From the NCBI RefSeq assembly GCF_002968635.1, contig NZ_PVBN01000010.1, positions 186,001 to 250,000 of the forward strand: a DNA stretch of 64,000 nt. The letters run 5' to 3'. The notes below the pieces were generated by a model that searched no databases, was not told the origin of the DNA, and saw only the letters and a list, made by a program, of their open reading frames with translations. Below, piece by piece: positions 25,533-35,089 of this stretch (positions within the stretch are counted from its first letter, which is position 1; every line of letters starts with the position of its first letter). A program made the position numbers and the translations under genes. The stretch is from Neorhizobium alkalisoli. Lineage in GTDB: Bacteria > Pseudomonadota > Alphaproteobacteria > Rhizobiales > Rhizobiaceae.

Positions 25533-25649
25533 TCAGCAGTCGGTGGTAAACGCCCTGAAGTGTCGTCGATTCGAGTTTCGAAACCGTCCGTAGTGCGTTT
25601 CGGGGTCAAGTGCGCCTTGGAACCAGAGGGTCGTTTGGTGGCGATACCT

Positions 25650-26396
25650 CTAGTGCATGATATTCGCCAGAAACCGCCGTGTGCTGTCATGCGACGGAGC
25701 GTCGAAGAACGCGTTAGGCTCATTGACCTCGATGACCTCTCCCGCTTCCATGAACACGACACGGTCTGCCACCTTTCGTGCGAACCCCATTTCATGGGTG
25801 ACGACAATCATGGTCATCCCTTCTTCGGCAAGCGTGACCATGGTGTCGAGAACCTCCTTCACCATCTCCGGATCGAGTGCCGAGGTGGGTTCGTCGAAGA
25901 GCATGATCTTCGGTGTCATGCAAAGGGCCCTCGCAATCGCCACGCGCTGCTGCTGCCCTCCGGACAACTGACCGGGATATTTGTCGGCCTGTTCAGGAAT
26001 GCGAACTTTCCCGAGGAAATGCATGGCCATGTCCTCCGCTTCCCGTCGCTGTTTGCCGCGTGACAGGATCTGGGGCAGGGCACAGTTCTCCTTCACGGTC
26101 AGATGCGGAAAGAGATTGAAGTGCTGGAACACCATGCCGACCTCCCGCCGGATTGCATCCAGGTTCTTGACGCTGTCGCCGAGCGGGATGCCATTGACGG
26201 AGATACTGCCCCGCTGGTGCTCCTCCAGCCGGTTGATGCAGCGGATGAGTGTTGATTTCCCGGAGCCGGAGGGACCGCAGACGACGATGCGCTCACCCGT
26301 CGCGACGGTAAGGTCGATGCTCTTCAGGACGTGGAAGCTGCCATACCATTTGTCGAGAGCGGCCACTTCGATAGCGTTCAGGTCATGTGCGGTCAT
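25650..26396 (-). CDS. aapP: General amino acid ABC transporter ATP-binding protein AapP
   Basis: AapP is the cytoplasmic ATPase of the Aap broad-range L-amino acid importer. The 248-residue protein has Walker A GPSGSGKSTL (about 39-48), the signature LSGGQQQRVAIARAL, Walker B IMLFDEPTSALDPE and the switch His in VVTHEMGFARKVAD. It overlaps aapM by 4 nt (ATGA) and is the last gene of the aapJQMP operon, the order known from Rhizobium leguminosarum. Confidence 0.93.
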   Translation of the reverse strand: MTAHDLNAIEVAALDKWYGSFHVLKSIDLTVATGERIVVCGPSGSGKSTLIRCINRLEEHQRGSISVNGIPLGDSVKNLDAIRREVGMVFQHFNLFPHLTVKENCALPQILSRGKQRREAEDMAMHFLGKVRIPEQADKYPGQLSGGQQQRVAIARALCMTPKIMLFDEPTSALDPEMVKEVLDTMVTLAEEGMTMIVVTHEMGFARKVADRVVFMEAGEVIEVNEPNAFFDAPSHDSTRRFLANIMH

Positions 26397-27490
26397 CTGT
26401 AGCTCCGGGATTGTACGCGGATTTCAAGCCAGCGGCTGTAGTTCGATATGCCGAAGCAGATCAGGAAGTAGATCAAGGCGACGAAAACGTAGCTCTCCAC
26501 ATAAGGAGCAGGCCATACCGGGTCGGTTGCCGCGACGCGGGCAGCGCTCAGCATGTCGAAGACGCCGACGATCAGGACGAGGCTGGTGTTCTTGACCATC
26601 ACAATGGCCGTGTTGGTCAGCGGCGGAATGACTTTCTGGAGTGCCTGCGGCAGGACGATGTGCCACACGGCCTTCCAGCCGGGGATGCCAAGCGCCTTGG
26701 CGGCTTCTATCTGCCCGGCGGAGACGCCTTGAAGGCCGCCGCGGATCACCTCCGCAAGATAGGCGGCGGCAAACACCGTCAGCGCCGCCAGGGTGCGGCC
26801 GAGCTTGTCGATCGACCATCCTGCCGGCAGAAGCAGCGGCAACAGGATGGAGGCCACAAACAGCAGCCCCACCAGTGGCAGGCCGCGGACCAGCTCGATC
26901 GTCATCAGGGACAGCATGCGTGGGATCGGCAGCGACGAGCGTCTTCCAAGCGCCAGAAAGACGGCGAAGGGCAAGCCGAGGCCAAGCGACAGCAAGGCGA
27001 GTAGTAGCGTCACCGGCAGTCCACCCCAGCTTGAGGTCGGTACCGGCGTCAGTCCGAGGACGCCGCCCCACATCAGGGTGAGCATCACGGCGACGGAGGC
27101 GATCCAGGCGGCAATCAGTCTCTGACCCCAGAGCCTTGGGGAGAGAGAGACGAGGGCCATCGCAAGGATCAGGCCCATGACCAGAAGCGGCCGCCATTGC
27201 TCGTCCGGCGGATAGACACCGAAGATGATGAAGCGGAATTTCGCGGCGATGAAGGCCCAGCAGGCACCGCGGTCGCGGCAGGTGGAGGGGTCGTCGGTGG
27301 CCCATACAGCGTCCAGGACAGCCCAGTTCAGAGCCGGGATCATCAGGATCAAGAGGAAACCTGTGGTGACGGTGAGGACGGATGCCATGACGTCACCGAA
27401 GAAGAGCTGCAGGATCGGCTTTCGCGGAGGCCTTGGCGGAGCTGACGGCTCGATGTGGGCAACCGTTGGGGCCAGGTCGATCACGGTCAT
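26393..27490 (-). CDS. aapM: General amino acid ABC transporter permease AapM
   Basis: AapM is one of two inner-membrane permeases of the Aap system. The ATG at 27490 overlaps the aapQ stop (ATGA) and gives 365 residues; the longer upstream frame is not used. About eight membrane helices are visible, and the conserved permease loop facing the ATPase reads EAAKALGIPGWKAVWHIVLP. The long region between the first and second helices (ATDDPSTCRDRGACWAF) is typical of AapM/BztC. Confidence 0.92.
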   Translation of the reverse strand: MTVIDLAPTVAHIEPSAPPRPPRKPILQLFFGDVMASVLTVTTGFLLILMIPALNWAVLDAVWATDDPSTCRDRGACWAFIAAKFRFIIFGVYPPDEQWRPLLVMGLILAMALVSLSPRLWGQRLIAAWIASVAVMLTLMWGGVLGLTPVPTSSWGGLPVTLLLALLSLGLGLPFAVFLALGRRSSLPIPRMLSLMTIELVRGLPLVGLLFVASILLPLLLPAGWSIDKLGRTLAALTVFAAAYLAEVIRGGLQGVSAGQIEAAKALGIPGWKAVWHIVLPQALQKVIPPLTNTAIVMVKNTSLVLIVGVFDMLSAARVAATDPVWPAPYVESYVFVALIYFLICFGISNYSRWLEIRVQSRSYR

Positions 27491-28638
27491 CGTGCCTCCA
27501 CCAATGCGACATGCGCATTGTACCAGTTCATGAACAGCGAGACGGCAATGCTGATGGTCAGGAAGATGCCGAGCAGCAGCCCGATGCTCTCGATCGCCTG
27601 GCCGGTCTGGTTGATGACCGTGCCGACCACGAGGCCAAGCTCCGGGTAACCGACAGCGAGCGCAAGCGTGGTGTTTTTGACTGTCGATAAATACTGCGAT
27701 GTCATCGGGGGAATGATTATGCGCAGTGCCTGCGGGATGATGATCTTTGTCAGCGTGTGACGTTCCGACAGCCCGATCGCGCGTCCGGCCTCCCACTGCC
27801 CGATCGACACTGCGTCGATGCCGCCGCGGATGATCTCTCCGATGAAGGCGGAGGTGTAGATTACCAGGCCGAGCATGAGGGCCGCAAATTCCGGAGACAG
27901 CCGCAGCCCGCCCGTGAAGTTGAAGCCGCGCATTTCGGGAAAGCTGACCACGGCATCAGGCTGGAGAAGCAGCGCCGCGCCGAGGGAAACAGCGGCCGTC
28001 AACCCAGACAGCGCCAGGACGGGATGGCGGTCATGCCATCGGCCGGTTCCGAACACATGGTGGCGCAGGCGCCAGGCGCCCCACGTCACGGCGATGACGA
28101 GGCAGATCACGACCCAGGCAGTGGCGTCCAGTTCCAGTGCGGGAATGTAGAAGCCTCTCAGCGACAGGAAGACGCCGGGCAGGGGGTTGTAGGCCTCGCG
28201 CGGCGCCGGCAGTGCGGTGGTGGCAAGCGCGTACCAGAACAGCAGGTGGACGATCAGCGGCATGTTGCGCATGGTCGTCACGAACACGCCGGCGACGCCA
28301 GACGTAAGCGGGTGCTTCGACCGCCGCGCCAGTCCGACGAGCAAGCCGAGCGCTGTCGATAGAAAGATGGCGAGAACAGAAATCGCCAGCGTGTTGCCGA
28401 CGCCCGTCACATAGGCCCAGAGAAAAGTATCGGAGGGATTATAGGGCAGGACGCTTTCGGAGATCGGGAAATTGGCCTGGCGCCACAGGAAGTCGAAGCC
28501 CACCTTGATCCCGCGGGCATCGAGGTTCGTGACGGTGTTGTTCACAAGCCAGAGGAGGAGGGCGGCAAAGCCGCCCAGCAGAAGGATCTGCCCGCCCCAG
28601 CTTCTGAACCGTCTGTTGTCGAGAACAGCGGAGATCAT
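27487..28638 (-). CDS. aapQ: General amino acid ABC transporter permease AapQ
   Basis: AapQ is the first permease of the Aap importer (383 residues). It has the N-terminal helix ILLLGGFAALLLWLVNNTVT, the characteristic periplasmic segment DFLWRQANFPISES, a long central insert, and the EAA-type loop WEAGRAIGLSERHTLTKIII. It starts 15 bp after aapJ stops and overlaps aapM by 4 nt, fitting one operon. Confidence 0.92.
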   Translation of the reverse strand: MISAVLDNRRFRSWGGQILLLGGFAALLLWLVNNTVTNLDARGIKVGFDFLWRQANFPISESVLPYNPSDTFLWAYVTGVGNTLAISVLAIFLSTALGLLVGLARRSKHPLTSGVAGVFVTTMRNMPLIVHLLFWYALATTALPAPREAYNPLPGVFLSLRGFYIPALELDATAWVVICLVIAVTWGAWRLRHHVFGTGRWHDRHPVLALSGLTAAVSLGAALLLQPDAVVSFPEMRGFNFTGGLRLSPEFAALMLGLVIYTSAFIGEIIRGGIDAVSIGQWEAGRAIGLSERHTLTKIIIPQALRIIIPPMTSQYLSTVKNTTLALAVGYPELGLVVGTVINQTGQAIESIGLLLGIFLTISIAVSLFMNWYNAHVALVEAR

Positions 28639-28653
28639 GATCGACTCCAGACG

Positions 28654-29670
28654 TTATTGGAAGGCCATCGGGAACATCAGCCCACCATCGGAAAACAGCC
28701 TGTTGGGGCCGCGTTCGATCTTCAGCGAACTTCCGATACCAAGGTTGCGGTCGAACATCTCGCCGTAGTTGCCGAGCTGCTTGACGATATTGTAAGCAAA
28801 CCTGTCGTCAAGCCCCAGGGCTTTGCCGTTGCCCGGCTCGACGCCGAGGAAGCGCTTCACCCGTGGGTCATCGGAGGTCATCATCTCGTCGATATTTGCC
28901 TGGGTGATGCCGTAGAGCTCCGCATTGAGCAGCGCCTGTATCGACCAGTTGACGATGTCCGTCCAGTTGTCGTCGCCGTGGCGCACGGCCGGCGTCAGGG
29001 CATCCATATACTTGGTTGCTGGGAAGATGAGGTAGTCGTCGGGATTGTCTGACTGCGTGGCACGAACGGAAGCAAGGGCCGCCGCATCGGTGATGAGGGC
29101 GTCGCAGCGGCCGGAGAAGAAGGCTTGCCGGGTGGCCGCGACGTTGTCAAACACGACGGGGTTTAGCTGGAGGTTTAGCTTGCTGGACACATCGTTGACG
29201 ACAACCTCGGTGGTGGAGCCCGTCTGAACGCAGACGGACGCGCCTGTCATCTCTTCCACTTTGGTCACGCCGGACGACTTGGCGACCATAAAGCCCGTGA
29301 ACTCATAATAGGTCGGCGTGGTGAAGTCGATACCGTTCGCGTCACGCTGCAGCGTCCATGTGAGGGTCCGCGGCAGGATGTCGATTTCGCCGGTCTGAAG
29401 CGCTGGAATGCGCTGCTGGCCGCTCAAGGGCACAAACTCGACCTTATCCTTGTCACCGAAGATGGCGACTGCGACGGCGCGGCAAGTTTCGACATCGAGG
29501 CCGGTCCAATAGCCCTTGTCGTCCGGCGATCCAAAGCCGACGGTTCCCTGACTTGCGCCGCAGATGATGCGACCTCTCTCCTTCACTTTGTCGAGCGTTG
29601 GTCCTGCGTGTGCCGCCGTGGCGGTCAGTGCGCCGGCGAGTGCCGCAATGCCGATTGTCCAGTTTTTCAT
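28654..29670 (-). CDS. aapJ: General amino acid ABC transporter substrate-binding protein AapJ
   Basis: AapJ is the periplasmic binding protein of the Aap importer (338 residues). It has a signal peptide (MKNWTIGIAALAGALTATAA, cleaved after AHA), followed by the family opening LDKVKERGRIICGASQGTVG and the SBP family 3 signature GYWTGLDVETCRAVAVAIFG. It follows the cystathionine beta-lyase-like gene by 41 bp on the same strand, so a five-gene transcript is likely. Confidence 0.93.
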   Translation of the reverse strand: MKNWTIGIAALAGALTATAAHAGPTLDKVKERGRIICGASQGTVGFGSPDDKGYWTGLDVETCRAVAVAIFGDKDKVEFVPLSGQQRIPALQTGEIDILPRTLTWTLQRDANGIDFTTPTYYEFTGFMVAKSSGVTKVEEMTGASVCVQTGSTTEVVVNDVSSKLNLQLNPVVFDNVAATRQAFFSGRCDALITDAAALASVRATQSDNPDDYLIFPATKYMDALTPAVRHGDDNWTDIVNWSIQALLNAELYGITQANIDEMMTSDDPRVKRFLGVEPGNGKALGLDDRFAYNIVKQLGNYGEMFDRNLGIGSSLKIERGPNRLFSDGGLMFPMAFQ

Positions 29671-29711
29671 GTCTTCGTTCCCTTCGTTATTTTATTTGGT
29701 TCGTGATGTGC

Positions 29712-30893
29712 TCAGGCAGTCTTCGCCACGGCGGGCGCTGTCGCGACCGCTTTCACGATCGGCTCGAGGTCTGCCCAGAGGTCGTCTTCATCCTCCAAGC
29801 CGACATTGATCCTCAGGATCGTGCCGGCATGGGCATGAGGGTCGGTCGCGCGGGTGATGGTCATGGGCGCAAGAAGGCTGTGGGTGCCGCCCCAGGAGGC
29901 GCCGATCGAAAAGGTCTGCGCCGCCGTCAAGAGGTCGGGGAGGGCAGCCTCGGCGTGAGGGGGAATGACCAGGCTGAACACGCCGCTTGCGCCAACAAAG
30001 TCCCGCTGGAAAAATGCATGGCCGGCGGCGCCGGGAAGGGCAGGATGCAAAACCAGTTCCGGCGGAACGCGGTCCGCAATTTTCCTGGCAAAATCCAGGG
30101 CGACCCGACCGGAATGGGCAAGGCGGACGCCCATGGTTTCCATCCCGCGGAGCGCGAGCGCGCAGTCGTCCGGCGAGACCCCCATGCCGATCATCCGCAT
30201 GGTGTCCTTCAGCCTCTTGTGGAGCGCGATGTCCTTGACCGCGATTGATCCCATGAGAAGGTCGGAATGGCCGCCGACATATTTCGTCAGGGCCATCGAC
30301 GAGAAGTCCATATCATGGGCAAGCGGCTTGAAATAGAGCGGCGTCGCCCAGGTGTTGTCGCAGCCGGTCAGGACGCTGCGGGATTTCGCCGCTGCGACGA
30401 CGGCGGGAATGTCCTGGATTTCCATCGTCGTGGAACCGGGTGATTCCGTCCAGATGAGCTTGACGGTCTCGTCGATGAGGCTGGCGATGCCCGCGCCGAT
30501 CATGGGATCGTAGATGCGGTGGGAGATGCCGCGCGGCTTCAGGTAGTTTTCACAAAAGCCGGCCACCGGTGGGTAGGCGCTGTCGGGAATGAGCACCGTA
30601 TCGCCCGGCATCAGCACCGATAGAAAGACGACGGTGATGGCGGCCTGGCCAGATGGCACCAGTACCGTGCGCAGACCCTGCTCCAAAGCGGTGATCGACG
30701 CCTCGAGCGTGCGGGAGGTCGGTGTCCCGTGGAGGCCATAGGTATAACCGTCGGGGCCGCGCTTGGAGCGGTTGGCATAGGCTTCGGCGCTGTCGAAGAC
30801 GATGGTCGATGCCCGGTAGGTCGGTATTGCAAGGCTCGCAAAACCTGCATGGGAAACTTCGGGCCGCTTTACGCAGAGCGTCTTGTCATGCAT
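29712..30893 (-). CDS. metC: Cystathionine beta-lyase-like PLP enzyme
   Basis: Members of this Cys/Met-metabolism PLP family cleave C-S bonds in cystathionine and related cysteine conjugates. The 393-residue length is normal. The PLP lysine is in SSMALTKYVGGHSDLLMGSI, the phosphate-binding Tyr/Arg region in TYGLHGTPTSRTLE, and VPSGQAAITVVFLSVLMPGD is the cofactor-contact strand. It heads the aapJQMP operon and diverges from a LysR gene. That arrangement suggests use of an imported sulfur amino acid or S-substituted cysteine as a nutrient rather than housekeeping methionine synthesis, which is inference. Confidence 0.85.
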   Translation of the reverse strand: MHDKTLCVKRPEVSHAGFASLAIPTYRASTIVFDSAEAYANRSKRGPDGYTYGLHGTPTSRTLEASITALEQGLRTVLVPSGQAAITVVFLSVLMPGDTVLIPDSAYPPVAGFCENYLKPRGISHRIYDPMIGAGIASLIDETVKLIWTESPGSTTMEIQDIPAVVAAAKSRSVLTGCDNTWATPLYFKPLAHDMDFSSMALTKYVGGHSDLLMGSIAVKDIALHKRLKDTMRMIGMGVSPDDCALALRGMETMGVRLAHSGRVALDFARKIADRVPPELVLHPALPGAAGHAFFQRDFVGASGVFSLVIPPHAEAALPDLLTAAQTFSIGASWGGTHSLLAPMTITRATDPHAHAGTILRINVGLEDEDDLWADLEPIVKAVATAPAVAKTA

Positions 30894-30997
30894 GGACTGT
30901 CCTCATTGGATAATTTTCCAACAGTCTAAGCGGGAGCGGGGTAGACAAACAATTGACCCTGGCGTCTAAGTCTATGCGTAAACCGTATGGGTGATGG

Positions 30998-31894
30998 ATG
31001 AACTTCAGGCAGATCGAAGCATTTCGCGCCGTTATCATCAGTGGCACGGTCTCGCGCGCAGCCGAACTTATGGGCGTGACTCAGCCAAATGTCAGCCGAT
31101 TGGTCGGCGAGTTGGAGGAAGGTGTTGGTTTCGCTCTGTTCGATCGCGTGAAAGGAAGGCTGATCCCCACCCCCGAAGGTCAGGCATTCTATCGCGACGT
31201 GGACGCCAGCTTCAAAGGCCTTGATTTGCTGCGTTCATCCGCGGCGCGCATTCGGGATTTCGGCTCAGGGCAGCTCCGCGTGGCAAGCCTGGCCGCTGCT
31301 GGCTCAACAATCGTGCCGCGTGCAGTGAAGCGGTTCAGAGAGACCTATCCCGCCGCTATCGTGACACTCAGCATCATGTCGTCTGCTGCTGTACGCAACC
31401 ATATTGTCGATGGTGATTTCGATCTCGGTCTCGCGGCCGATGAGGTCGACTTGTCGGGGGTCGAACATCAGGTCTTCGGGAGCTTCCCGGCCCTGTGCGC
31501 TATCCCGCCCGGGCACCCTCTGACGGACCGGAAAGTTGTTCGGCCGGAGGACTTTCATGATGTGGATTACATAGCGTTGTCGCCGGAGGACCGGGCCCGG
31601 CTTCAGTTCGAGCGTCACTGCGCCGAAGTCGCGTCCAGGCCCAACCTTGTGATCGAAACGCCTTTCTCCCACACCGCTTGCGCCCTCTCGCTCGAAGGCA
31701 TTGGTGTTGCTATCGTCAATCCACTCGCCATCGACGGATTTGCGCAGCGCGGCCTGATTTTTCGACCTTTCGAGCCGTCAGTCTATTTCAAAAGCTATCT
31801 CTTGTTTCGGCCTGATATGCAGAAGGCGAGCCTTGTCAGGGCATTCGTGGCTGCACTCATGGATGTGCGCAATACCCGCCACGGAGGTAAATAG
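30998..31894 (+). CDS. LysR-family transcriptional regulator of the metC-aap operon
   Basis: This 298-residue LysR protein has the N-terminal winged helix (FRQIEAFRAVIISGTVSRAA, then GVTQPNVSRLVGELEEGVGF) and a substrate-binding domain. The HTH resembles regulators of opine and amino acid uptake operons such as NocR/OccR-type proteins. It is divergent from the metC-like gene across 104 bp, the usual geometry for LysR control of the neighbouring operon. The inducer is probably the imported amino acid. Confidence 0.88.
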   Translation: MNFRQIEAFRAVIISGTVSRAAELMGVTQPNVSRLVGELEEGVGFALFDRVKGRLIPTPEGQAFYRDVDASFKGLDLLRSSAARIRDFGSGQLRVASLAAAGSTIVPRAVKRFRETYPAAIVTLSIMSSAAVRNHIVDGDFDLGLAADEVDLSGVEHQVFGSFPALCAIPPGHPLTDRKVVRPEDFHDVDYIALSPEDRARLQFERHCAEVASRPNLVIETPFSHTACALSLEGIGVAIVNPLAIDGFAQRGLIFRPFEPSVYFKSYLLFRPDMQKASLVRAFVAALMDVRNTRHGGK

Positions 31895-32047
31895 GTCAAC
31901 CTAGTTGTCTTCGCGAGGGGCCGAAGCCGAGCCCCCCGATCGTCTGTAACGGGCGTCTATTCGATTGAAGCGACGCGGGCTCTCGACCTTTCGAGCCTAC
32001 TCCCCAACGATCATGCGGCCTCTGTCAATCGACAGGAGACGACCGGT

Positions 32048-33250
32048 TCATGCCGCCTTGAGATCCCAGCTCGAGAACGGGTCCGGAAGGTTGCGCCATA
32101 GGTCTGGCATAAATGTCGGGCTGTCGATCAGGCAGGCGTCCAGTTCGGCGCAGATCTTTGGCTGGTCCATCGGATCGGCGCCGATGAAGACGATTTCCTG
32201 CCGGCGGTCACCCCAAACCGGGTCGAGAAACGGTTTCATCATATTGAGGAAGCTCGGGTCCCGGGGCCACTGGTCCTTTGGAATGGAGGTCCACCAGAGG
32301 CCCATCTTGCCGGTTCGCACAAGCGCACCCGCCTGGCTGATCTCGCCGACATGATGCGGGCGGGTCGCGAGCCAGAAGAACCCCTTGGCACGCACGACGC
32401 CCGGCCAGGATTTGTCGATAAAGGCCTGGAACCTCATCGGGTCGAATGGTTTCTTGGCGCGGTAGACGAAGGAGCGGATGCCATATTCTTCCGTTTCAGG
32501 GATATGATCCTTGAAGCCGTGCAATTCCTTGTACCAGAGTGGATGCGTTTCGGCCTTGGTAAAGTCAAATCGGCCGGTGCCCAGAACCTCTTTCAGATCC
32601 ACCTTGCCGAAATCGGCTTCGATGAGCCTGGCATCCGGGTTCAGCCCAACGATAATCTTGCGGGCGGCATCGCGCTGTTCTGATGTGGCTGTACTGACCT
32701 TGTTGAGGACGACCACATCGGCGAACTCGATCTGCTCGACCAGCAGATCGACCAGCGTCCGGCTGTCTTCTTCTCCCGCGGTTTCGCCGCGATCGGCCAG
32801 GAAGTCTTTGGAGCTATAGTCATTGAGCAGATTGGCACAGTCGACGACGGTCACCATCGTGTCGAGCCTGGAGACGTCCGCAAGGCTTTGGCCATTTTCG
32901 TCGCGGAAGTCGAAGGTAGCGGCGACAGGCAGGGGCTCGGCGATGCCGGTTGATTCAATCAGCAGGTAGTCGAAGCGATCCTGCTCGGCAAGAGCCCGCA
33001 CTTCCTGGAGAAGGTCGTCGCGCAGCGTGCAACAGATACAGCCATTGGTCATCTCGACCAGTTGTTCCTGCGTGCGCGACAGGTTGGCGCCGCCGTCGCG
33101 TACCAATGCGGCGTCGATGTTGACCTCGCTCATGTCGTTGACGATCAGGGCAACGCGCATGCCGTCGCGATTCGTCAGGATGTGGTTGAGCAGTGTCGTC
33201 TTGCCGGCCCCGAGGAAGCCGGAGAGGACGGTGACAGGAAGCTTCTTCAT
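32048..33250 (-). CDS. COG0523/CobW-type zinc-handling GTPase (ZigA/YciC-like)
   Basis: COG0523 GTPases act as metal chaperones, often delivering zinc during starvation. The 400-residue protein has the P-loop [14 protein letters not shown] (10-23), the metal-binding CxCC in [12 protein letters not shown], the GTPase motif VVLNKVST and a C-terminal CobW_C domain. Its [20 protein letters not shown] and [20 protein letters not shown] segments mark the longer branch that includes YciC/ZigA. It is the last gene of the minus-strand zinc operon, 77 bp after zur, with its own Zur-like palindrome upstream at 33264-33284, so it can probably be switched separately. Confidence 0.88.
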   Translation of the reverse strand: MKKLPVTVLSGFLGAGKTTLLNHILTNRDGMRVALIVNDMSEVNIDAALVRDGGANLSRTQEQLVEMTNGCICCTLRDDLLQEVRALAEQDRFDYLLIESTGIAEPLPVAATFDFRDENGQSLADVSRLDTMVTVVDCANLLNDYSSKDFLADRGETAGEEDSRTLVDLLVEQIEFADVVVLNKVSTATSEQRDAARKIIVGLNPDARLIEADFGKVDLKEVLGTGRFDFTKAETHPLWYKELHGFKDHIPETEEYGIRSFVYRAKKPFDPMRFQAFIDKSWPGVVRAKGFFWLATRPHHVGEISQAGALVRTGKMGLWWTSIPKDQWPRDPSFLNMMKPFLDPVWGDRRQEIVFIGADPMDQPKICAELDACLIDSPTFMPDLWRNLPDPFSSWDLKAA

Positions 33251-33263
33251 GGATTATCCTATA

Positions 33264-33284
33264 AATGATATAACGTTACAAATT
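33264..33284. promoter_or_regulatory. Zur-box-like palindrome before the COG0523 gene
   Basis: A 21-bp imperfect palindrome, AAT...TAACGTTA...ATT, with a perfect TAACGTTA core at 33271-33278, lies 14 bp upstream of the GTPase start codon and behind the zur stop. It shares the ACGTTAC block with the two sites at 36136-36177. Zur repression is inferred. Confidence 0.5.
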
Positions 33285-33326
33285 TTGGCCGCAAAATGTG
33301 GCGGCCTGCAGGTTAGCAGTTCAAGC

Positions 33327-33740
33327 TCAGTGGCAGTCTGCGCAGAGGCCGTGGACTTCGATTGTGGTGGAGCGGACCTTGAAACCACTACCCTTGGCGC
33401 GTCGTCCAAGCGCATCCTCGATCTTCCCATCGTGGAATTCGTTGACCTTCCCGCAGGCTTCGCAGATCTCGAATGCCGTGATCCGGGGATGGATCTGACC
33501 ATGCTTTGAATGACAACAGACGACGAAAGCGTTCATGCTTTCCAACCGGTGGATGCGGCCCGCCTCCATCAGCTTGTCGAGGGCGCGATAGATCTGAAGT
33601 GGCGCCCTCAATCCGTCATCCCTCAGACGATCCAGGATGGTGTAGGCGCTGAGCGGCTGCTCGGACGATTGCAGCACCGAGAACACAAGGCTCTGGTTCC
33701 TCGTCAGCTTCAGATCGTCGGAATGGGCTGCCTGCAACAT
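33327..33740 (-). CDS. zur: Zinc uptake regulator Zur (Fur family)
   Basis: Zur represses zinc uptake genes when zinc is plentiful. The 137-residue protein from the ATG at 33740 (GGAG 6 nt upstream) has a Fur-type winged helix (about 10-75, KLTRNQSLVFSVLQSS and APLQIYRALDKLMEAGRIHR) and a dimerisation domain with zinc ligands: the HSKHGQIHP segment, ICEACG and the terminal HGLCADCH, giving two CxxC pairs for the structural zinc. It lies between aztD and a COG0523 gene in a zinc operon, which supports Zur over Fur or Mur. The open frame further upstream to 33845 overlaps aztD and is not needed. Confidence 0.9.
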   Translation of the reverse strand: MLQAAHSDDLKLTRNQSLVFSVLQSSEQPLSAYTILDRLRDDGLRAPLQIYRALDKLMEAGRIHRLESMNAFVVCCHSKHGQIHPRITAFEICEACGKVNEFHDGKIEDALGRRAKGSGFKVRSTTIEVHGLCADCH

Positions 33741-33813
33741 GCTGATCTCCGGGACGTGCCGTTTTGAGGTCAGCCCGGAACTGCTCTGCAGGTCCGGGCT
33801 GAGGTTCATCCTA

Positions 33814-35049
33814 TCAGTGAGAAGCACCCGAGCCGCCGACGGCAACGATCGAGAAGGGCTGGCCTTCGACCGCGATGGTCCGCGTTTCTTTCAGCGTTTC
33901 TGCATCGACAACGCGAACCAGAGAATGGCGCGGATCGGTGATGGCGATCTGGCCATCGGCGACGGCCAGACGCGGACGCGGATCGCGCCAGTGGCCGTCC
34001 TTGCTGTAGGGCTCGGTGACCTTGGCCTTCTTGACGGTTTCCCCCTTGATCACGTCGAGAACATGCAGGTCGCCATCTTCCGTCAGGATATACGCATTGC
34101 GCGGTTGCGCCGGATCGAGCTGGAAATCGACGCGGCGGGTCGGCAGCTCGATCAGCTTGTAGGGCTGTTCGGCATCCGGGTCGATCAGCACGAGCTTGTC
34201 GTCACCATAGTTGCCGAGGAAGAACTGCATGGCTTTGCCGCCAAGAAGCGTGCCGGTATAGGCCTTCGGAAAGTCGGTGGGATAGGGCAGCATCGTGAGC
34301 TTTGGCCCATCAACGCCGCCCGGGCGCGCGACAAGAACGCCTTCCTTGCAGCCGAAGGCGACGAGGCGGGCCGAGGTCGCCTCACCGTGAAGGTCGGTGC
34401 AGATTGCCGTCTGGCCAACCTGGCTGCCTTTTTCATCGACGACGCGCAGACCAATTCGTGGGGGCAATTCGTCTGGCTTCGTTTCGGCCTCGGTGTTCGG
34501 GACCGAGACGAGCACGTAGCGTCCCATCGTCACTGCCACGCCGTGATGAGGCTTGATCGTATCGATAATCCGCATCTCCACTTTTCCGTCGAAGATGTCG
34601 GCTTCATCGACGATTTCCGCCTTGTCGGCGCGGTCGTAGAACAGGACGACATGGTCATCATGCGGCACGACATGGCCGGGGCGTCTGCCCTCAAATGTCA
34701 CTGGCAGGAGTGCTGGCTCGGACACTTCGAGATCGCGGTGTTCTCCATGATCGGAAAAATTGATGCCGGTCTTGATCGCGTGAATGACGTCCGCTTCCGT
34801 CTGGGCCGCAAACACCGTCTGACCGGAGGCACTGGCTGTTAGCGACGCATATCCCTTGACGTCGTAGCGGCCCAATTCCTTGCCATTATCAAAGTTGATG
34901 ACGCGCACGACCGGGTTTGTATGGTCGGCCACGAACAGGCGCCAGGCTTCCTTGGTCTCATGATCCTCGGCAAACGCGCCAGGTGCGGCGAAAACAATGC
35001 CTGCCACGATTGACGCCAGCAGGTGATTGCGGATGAGAGACAATCTCAT
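33814..35049 (-). CDS. aztD: Periplasmic zinc metallochaperone AztD
   Basis: AztD is the periplasmic beta-propeller chaperone that stores zinc and hands it to AztC, characterised in Paracoccus denitrificans. The 411-residue protein starts at the ATG at 35049 (AAGGAA upstream) with a signal peptide ending GAFA, followed by a His-containing mature N-terminus (EDHETKEAWRLFVADHTNP). Propeller-type repeats such as YVLVSVPNTEAETKPDEL and NAYILTEDGDLHVLDVIKGE follow. It sits between a COG0523 gene and zur and is transcribed divergently from aztABC, supporting the assignment. Confidence 0.88.
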   Translation of the reverse strand: MRLSLIRNHLLASIVAGIVFAAPGAFAEDHETKEAWRLFVADHTNPVVRVINFDNGKELGRYDVKGYASLTASASGQTVFAAQTEADVIHAIKTGINFSDHGEHRDLEVSEPALLPVTFEGRRPGHVVPHDDHVVLFYDRADKAEIVDEADIFDGKVEMRIIDTIKPHHGVAVTMGRYVLVSVPNTEAETKPDELPPRIGLRVVDEKGSQVGQTAICTDLHGEATSARLVAFGCKEGVLVARPGGVDGPKLTMLPYPTDFPKAYTGTLLGGKAMQFFLGNYGDDKLVLIDPDAEQPYKLIELPTRRVDFQLDPAQPRNAYILTEDGDLHVLDVIKGETVKKAKVTEPYSKDGHWRDPRPRLAVADGQIAITDPRHSLVRVVDAETLKETRTIAVEGQPFSIVAVGGSGASH

Positions 35050-35089
35050 TGGGGTTCCTTCCTTGTTGTGATTTTTTGCGCGGGGCGGA

